A program made the translations under genes and the position numbers. Of a stretch of DNA of 11,096 nucleotides, positions 8,040 through 11,096 are shown in pieces. The notes beneath the pieces are model-generated. The model was not told where the DNA came from and searched no databases. It worked only from the letters and a program-made list of their open reading frames with translations. Origin of the DNA: JBDIBB01 sp039812685 (GTDB lineage Bacteria > Acidobacteriota > Vicinamibacteria > Vicinamibacterales > JAFNAJ01); NCBI GenBank assembly GCA_039812685.1, contig JBDIBB010000122.1:1-11096 (forward strand), in the 5' to 3' direction. How positions within the stretch are numbered: position 1 is the first letter of the stretch; each line of letters begins with the position of its first letter.

Positions 8040-8103
8040 GGGATGGACAACCTGCTGGAGGGCGATGGTTGACGAAGGGCGGCGCGGCGCGCCACCGGAC
8101 AAT

Positions 8104-8985
8104 TCAGCGCGGGATCTCGACGGGGGTCTCCTCGCGGTCGCTCCACTCCTTCCACGATCCGAGGTAGACGCGGACCCTGGGGTAACCGAGCAGCCGCAGC
8201 GCGATGTAGCTGTGGGCGGCGCGGTACGCCCCCTGACAATAGGTGATCACTTCCCGGTCGGGTGTGACACCGGCTGATTCGTACAGCGCGCGCAGCGCCG
8301 GGAGCGGCAGGAAGGTCCCGTCTGGCGCGAGGTTGCGCGTCCACTCGACGTGCACGGAACCGGGGATCGTGCCGCCGCGCCGGGCGCGTACCAGGTGCCC
8401 GGTGTACTCGTCGTCGCTGCGCGTGTCGAGCAGCACCACATCGGCAGGCACACCGTCGAGCGGCAGGGCGTCGCGTGCCCGCACACGATCGAGCACGTCG
8501 CGCCAGGTCGCCAGCAGTTCCGGTCGATGCGCCTCCGTCCAGGCTGCCGTGACCGCCTGTTCGGCGGCGGTCGAGAGCGGAAACCCGTCCCGGACCCACG
8601 CGTCGACGCCGCCGTCGAGCACCGACACGCGGCGGTGACCGAAGAACTCGAGGAACCAGAACGCCCTGGCCGCGCGCAGGCCCGACTGCTGGTCGACGAG
8701 CACCACGGGCCGATCCTCGCGCACGCCGCGCTGCTCCAGAACGTGGTGGACCATCCAGAGGAACGCACGAAGCGGAGCGGGATCGGTGTCGATCAGGCTG
8801 ACGCCCCAGAGATCGATGTGGACCGAGCCGGGCAGATGGCCGGCAGCGAAGTCCGCGGCTGGCCGCCCATCGATCAGCAGGGGCAACTCGCGGCCGGTCT
8901 GCGCCTCGTCGCGAAGCCATCGGGCGAGCCGGGCCGGCGTGACGAGCAATCCCGGCGCGGCGTGGGCCCCTGCGGCGTGTGTCAC
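8104..8985 (-). CDS. Two-domain sulfurtransferase (rhodanese)
   Basis: This 293-residue protein has tandem rhodanese domains, the layout of thiosulfate and 3-mercaptopyruvate sulfurtransferases. The N-terminal domain (about 13-135) carries LIDGRPAADFAAGHLPGSVHID (core at 37-58) and a non-catalytic loop DQQSGLRAARA (98-108) with no Cys. The C-terminal domain (about 155-285) carries LLDTRSDDEYTGH, IPGSVHVEW and the active loop YCQGAYRA with catalytic C250, followed by LRLLGYPRVRVYLGSW. The persulfide-forming Cys is thus present only in the second domain, as usual. The loop CQGAYR is neither the CRxGx[RT] of thiosulfate enzymes nor the CGSGVT of mercaptopyruvate enzymes, so the sulfur donor is open. 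The only usable start is GTG at 8985, since an in-frame TAG lies four codons upstream. No Shine-Dalgarno precedes it, but a good -10 box does (see promoter entry). There is no signal peptide, so it is cytoplasmic. The M20 dipeptidase gene follows 64 bases downstream. Confidence 0.9.
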   Translation of the reverse strand: MTHAAGAHAAPGLLVTPARLARWLRDEAQTGRELPLLIDGRPAADFAAGHLPGSVHIDLWGVSLIDTDPAPLRAFLWMVHHVLEQRGVREDRPVVLVDQQSGLRAARAFWFLEFFGHRRVSVLDGGVDAWVRDGFPLSTAAEQAVTAAWTEAHRPELLATWRDVLDRVRARDALPLDGVPADVVLLDTRSDDEYTGHLVRARRGGTIPGSVHVEWTRNLAPDGTFLPLPALRALYESAGVTPDREVITYCQGAYRAAHSYIALRLLGYPRVRVYLGSWKEWSDREETPVEIPR

Positions 8986-8991
8986 CCGGTC

Positions 8992-9029
8992 ATTCTATCG
9001 GGGGGATGGCCGCAACGGGAACACGTTCC
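8992..9029 (-). promoter_or_regulatory. Candidate leaderless promoter with overlapping palindrome, rhodanese gene
   Basis: On the minus strand TAGAAT (8997 to 8992) matches the -10 consensus five of six and lies exactly 6 bases before the GTG at 8985. That places the transcript start at or next to the start codon and agrees with the absence of a Shine-Dalgarno. About 18 bases further upstream is a weak -35 (TTCCCG, 9021 to 9016). The imperfect palindrome GGAAC-AC-GTTCC (9018-9029) overlaps that -35 region, where a repressor would bind. Promoter function is inferred from position and consensus only. Confidence 0.4.
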
Positions 9030-9050
9030 GGCCGCGGCGTTCCGCCACGA

Positions 9051-9074
9051 CGCCGGCCGTGCCGCCGGCCGTGC
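9051..9074 (+). repeat. Two perfect tandem copies of a 12-base unit
   Basis: The unit CGCCGGCCGTGC occurs at 9051-9062 and again directly at 9063-9074, without mismatch. It lies in the GC-rich gap upstream of the rhodanese gene. Each copy contains the palindrome GCCGGC. It may be replication slippage in GC-rich DNA; nothing ties it to a function. Confidence 0.7.
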
Positions 9075-9085
9075 GGGGACGCGCC

Positions 9086-9107
9086 CGCCGGTCATCGCGG
9101 ACCGGCG
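9086..9107. repeat. 8-bp inverted repeat in the rhodanese-permease gap
   Basis: CGCCGGTC (9086-9093) pairs with GACCGGCG (9100-9107) around a six-base loop. It lies between the end of the minus-strand permease gene and the start of the rhodanese gene. There is no T-run, so it is at best a weak terminator or an RNA stem in a read-through transcript. Confidence 0.45.
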
Positions 9108-9170
9108 AGGGCGCACGGCGCGTCGGAGAGGCGCAACGGCGGCCGGAGCCGGGCCTCCGGGCACCCGCTC

Positions 9171-9188
9171 GCCGCCGGCTTCGGCGGC
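9171..9188 (-). terminator. Hairpin immediately after the permease stop codon
   Basis: GCCGCCG (9171-9177) and CGGCGGC (9182-9188) form a 7-bp stem directly abutting the TGA of the minus-strand permease gene. A second short stem, CCGGAG (9143-9148) with CTCCGG (9155-9160), follows on that strand. No T-run is present. Either stem could slow or end transcription before the rhodanese promoter, but both are also expected by chance in DNA this GC-rich. Confidence 0.35.
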
Positions 9189-10517
9189 TCACAGCCAGAT
9201 GTAGCGCGCCAGCAGCAGGGCGGCCACACCGTAGGCCAGCCAGTGCAGTTCGCGGGCCCGACCGCTGGCCGGGTAGGTGACCGCCGCGGCGATGAAGCCG
9301 AACGACAGCCCCTCGGTGATGCTGAAGGTGAGCGGCATCACGATGACGCAGAGAAACGCGGGGACGGCCTGCGCCAGGTCGTCCCACTCGATCTCGCGCG
9401 CTTCGCGCATCATCAGCGCGCCCACCAGGATCAGGGCCGGCGCGACGATCGGGTAGAGGATGACGCCCTCGCTCACGGTCACGCCGCCGCCGATCATCCG
9501 CACCAGGGGCGAGAAGAACAGCGTCAGCAGCAGCAGGGCGGCCGTCACGACGTTGGCGAGGCCGGTGCGTCCGCCCGCCGAGACGCCGGTCGCGCTCTCT
9601 ACGTAGGCCGTCACCGTCGAGGTGCCGAGCGCCGCGCCGGCCACCGTGCCCACGGCATCGGCCAGCAGGGCCTGTCGCGCCCGGGGCAGCACGCCATCGC
9701 GCATCAGGCCGGCGCGGCTGGCGACGCCGACGAGCGTGCCGATCGAGTCGAACAGCGCGAGCAGGAAGAACACGAGAATCACCGGCGCGAGCGCCGGCGT
9801 GAGGGCACCGGCGATGTCGAGCTTCAGCAGCGTCGGCGCGATCGACGGCGGCGCGCTCACCAGCCCCTGGTAGTGGAGGATGCCGGTGGCGAGGCCGATG
9901 AAGGTGGTCACGGCCATGCCGGCGAGAATCGCCGCGCGCGCGCCGCGCGCCGCCAGCATGGCCGTCACCGCGAGACCGGCCAGCGCCAGGACGGTTACCG
10001 GCTCCCTGATGTCGCCGAGGCCGATCATCGTGCCGGGCCTGGCGACGATCACCCCGGCCCACTGCAGCCCGATGGTGGCGATGAGCAGGCCGATGCCGGC
10101 CGCCGTCGCGCGCTGGAGGAACGGCGGCATGGCGGCGATCACGCGCTCGCGCAGGCCGATGCCGGCCGTCAGCACGAACACGGTGCCGGCCATCGCCACC
10201 GCGCCGAGCGCGACGGGCCACGGCACCTGCATGCCGATCACCACGGCGAACGCGAAGTAGAAGTTGTGGCCCATCGCCGGCGCGACGGCAATCGGGTAGT
10301 TCGCGAAGACCGCCATCAGCAGGGTGGCGAACGCGCTCGCGAGGCAGGTGGCGGCCATCACGGCGCCGAAGTCCATTCCGGCGGCCGAGAGCACGGCGGG
10401 CTGCACGAAGACGATGTAGGCGAGTGCGAGGTAGGTGGTCACGCCGGCCACGACCTCCGTGCGCGGCGTGGTGCCATGCTCGGCGAGCCTGAACCAGCGG
10501 TCGAGAGTCGTCTTCAC
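9189..10517 (-). CDS. NCS2 purine permease, AzgA/PbuG type
   Basis: This is an inner-membrane proton-coupled nucleobase transporter of 442 residues, probably for adenine, guanine and/or hypoxanthine. Family signatures run in order: VVAGVTTYLALAYIVFVQP (22-40) in TM1, NYPIAVAPAMGHN (73-85) around TM3, LFDSIGTLVG (255-264), ADAVGTVAGAALGTSTVTAY (286-305) leading into ESATGVSAGGRTG (307-319) at the binding region, and DDLAQAVPAFL with MPLTFSITEG (379-403). The hydrophobic pattern fits the 14-segment 7+7 fold. The residues AMGHNFYFAF (81-90) differ from the GMGLNAYF form I know from many relatives: a His replaces the Leu. The start is GTG at 10517, supported by AGGGGG six bases upstream. No purine riboswitch is recognisable in the 114 bases upstream. 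It is separated by 203 bases from the downstream rhodanese gene, and divergent from a TolC-type gene. Xanthine/uracil permeases of the NAT branch are excluded because their QN.G motif is absent. Confidence 0.92.
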   Translation of the reverse strand: MKTTLDRWFRLAEHGTTPRTEVVAGVTTYLALAYIVFVQPAVLSAAGMDFGAVMAATCLASAFATLLMAVFANYPIAVAPAMGHNFYFAFAVVIGMQVPWPVALGAVAMAGTVFVLTAGIGLRERVIAAMPPFLQRATAAGIGLLIATIGLQWAGVIVARPGTMIGLGDIREPVTVLALAGLAVTAMLAARGARAAILAGMAVTTFIGLATGILHYQGLVSAPPSIAPTLLKLDIAGALTPALAPVILVFFLLALFDSIGTLVGVASRAGLMRDGVLPRARQALLADAVGTVAGAALGTSTVTAYVESATGVSAGGRTGLANVVTAALLLLTLFFSPLVRMIGGGVTVSEGVILYPIVAPALILVGALMMREAREIEWDDLAQAVPAFLCVIVMPLTFSITEGLSFGFIAAAVTYPASGRARELHWLAYGVAALLLARYIWL

Positions 10518-10523
10518 GCGCCG

Positions 10524-10529
10524 CCCCCT
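10524..10529 (-). promoter_or_regulatory. Ribosome binding site of the purine permease gene
   Basis: AGGGGG on the minus strand lies 6 bases before the GTG at 10517. It supports the GTG start, which is the only start giving a normal AzgA-type N-terminus (MKTTLDRWFRLAEHGT). Confidence 0.65.
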
Positions 10530-10661
10530 GCGACGGCTTGCGCGTTCGGGCCGTTAGCCGGTAATAAGCAGATCGCAAGCTCGTGCGGCGCACCGTGTGG
10601 CCGCATGCCAGGCCCCCCGTTCGATCTGTCCATGTCGCTTCTCCTGTTCCGCGCCACCGCC
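10530..10661. promoter_or_regulatory. Divergent promoter region, permease and TolC-type genes
   Basis: The region must carry promoters for both directions. An AT-richer patch GGTAATAAGCAGAT (10560-10573) stands out in GC-rich surroundings. On the plus strand TTGCGC (10538-10543), 18 bases, then TAATAA (10562-10567) is a weak promoter candidate. On the minus strand TTGCGA (10578 to 10573), 16 bases, then TAACGG is weaker still. A 7-bp inverted repeat GCTTGCG (10536-10542) / CGCAAGC (10574-10580) brackets the patch. The exact elements are uncertain. Confidence 0.3.
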
Positions 10662-11096
10662 ATGCGTCCGGGCGACCGGGCGCCCTCATCCGGTCGCCTG
10701 TCATCGCTCCCCGTGTTCATCCTGGCCGCGCTCGCCTGCCTGCACGCCCGCGACGCCACGCCGCAGCCGGCCCCCGCGCTGACCCTGGGCGAGGCGCTCG
10801 CCCTCCAGGGCCGCCACCACGAGACCCTGCAGGCGGCCGACGCGCTGCTGCGGCAACGCGAGGACGAGCGCGCGGCAGCGCACTCACTCTACTACCCGCG
10901 CGTGGAGGCGCAACTGCGCGCCACGCGCATCGACGCGCCGATCGAGATCGACCTCGACCCCATCCGTCAGGTGATCCTCGGGCTCCACCCGCAGGTGCCG
11001 GCCGGCAGGGTGCCGTCCTTCAGGACCATCGTGCAGGACGACGCCTTCTGGAAGGCCGACGTGCGCGCGACGTGGCCGATCTTCACGGGCGGTCGC
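10662..11096 (+). CDS. TolC-family outer-membrane efflux protein, 5' part (3' end outside window)
   Basis: The frame is open to the right edge, giving 145 residues from the ATG at 10662. A signal-peptide-like hydrophobic stretch (SSLPVFILAALACL, about 14-28) follows a basic n-region. The mature start LTLGEALALQGRHHETLQAADA (core about 40-60) is the typical TolC opening, where a first helix follows a TL.eAl motif. RAAAHSLYYPRVEAQL (about 73-88) is the A...YYP turn into the first beta-strand, and TWPIFTGGR at the edge matches the conserved W.lf.gGr before the next long coiled-coil helix. The product would be the outer-membrane channel of a tripartite efflux or type I secretion system. In-frame ATGs at 10632 and 10605 are alternatives that lengthen the n-region; none has a Shine-Dalgarno. 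The Cys in LAALAC is not a good lipobox (Ala at -3), so lipidation is unlikely. Adaptor and pump genes may follow beyond the window. Confidence 0.82.
   Translation, partial: MRPGDRAPSSGRLSSLPVFILAALACLHARDATPQPAPALTLGEALALQGRHHETLQAADALLRQREDERAAAHSLYYPRVEAQLRATRIDAPIEIDLDPIRQVILGLHPQVPAGRVPSFRTIVQDDAFWKADVRATWPIFTGGR

Noticed and set aside
6720..8072. A 450-codon plus-strand frame opposite the M20 peptidase
   Set aside because: The peptidase frame contains all metal ligands and catalytic residues; the opposite frame has His/Val/Arg-rich filler only.
10518..10632. Purine riboswitch upstream of the permease gene
   Set aside because: No three-way junction with the conserved purine-aptamer loop sequences is visible on the minus strand. 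The spacing to the GTG holds only a ribosome binding site and GC-rich leader.
8995..10704. A 569-codon minus-strand frame overlapping the permease gene out of frame
   Set aside because: It is almost pure Arg/Gly/Ala/Asp, typical of a shifted frame in GC-rich DNA. The permease frame carries the AzgA motifs and a ribosome binding site.
1..11096. Mobile element, CRISPR or defence island
   Set aside because: No transposase, integrase, terminal inverted repeats, spaced direct repeats or defence-type domains were seen; every sizeable gene has an ordinary family assignment.

Overview
The window is high-GC bacterial chromosomal DNA with mostly ordinary housekeeping or accessory genes on both strands. 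The best clue to its origin is the large TonB-dependent receptor with an N-terminal carboxypeptidase-regulatory-like domain (Oar-like architecture), a type strongly expanded in Acidobacteriota. With the high GC and the GT2/GT-C gene style, this suggests a Vicinamibacteria-type acidobacterium; that placement is inference from gene style, not proof. No rRNA, tRNA, CRISPR array, insertion sequence, integrase or phage gene was found.

Layout, left to right. (1) The 3' end of a SirB1-type transglutaminase-like/TPR protein (+, cut by the window edge). (2) A strong hairpin terminator placed for the next, convergent gene. (3) A 1013-residue TonB-dependent outer-membrane receptor (-), with a strong ribosome binding site that fixes its start. 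(4) A 404-base divergent intergenic stretch. (5) A two-gene + strand cassette: a soluble GT2 enzyme of the polyprenyl/dolichyl-phosphate sugar synthase type, then a multi-spanning GT-C-like membrane glycosyltransferase. (6) A perfect 11-bp hairpin between convergent genes. (7) A - strand pair: a two-domain sulfurtransferase (rhodanese) followed downstream by an M20 metallodipeptidase. (8) A GC-rich 203-base gap with a short tandem repeat, palindromes and a candidate leaderless promoter for the rhodanese. (9) An AzgA/PbuG-type purine permease (-). (10) A divergent promoter region and the 5' part of a TolC-family outer-membrane efflux gene (+), cut by the right edge.

How the genes may work together. 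The GT2 enzyme probably loads a sugar onto a lipid phosphate on the cytoplasmic face. The adjacent GT-C protein would use that lipid-linked sugar on the periplasmic face, so the pair may decorate a lipid, glycan or protein of the envelope. The rhodanese and dipeptidase are likely co-transcribed, but no shared pathway is evident. The TonB receptor stands alone, with no ExbB/ExbD/TonB and no substrate-processing partner in view. I see no clear new defence or mobile system. The points most worth a second look are the apparent leaderless promoter with an overlapping palindrome in front of the rhodanese gene, the GT2/GT-C pair, and the Ca-binding-like loop inside the receptor barrel.
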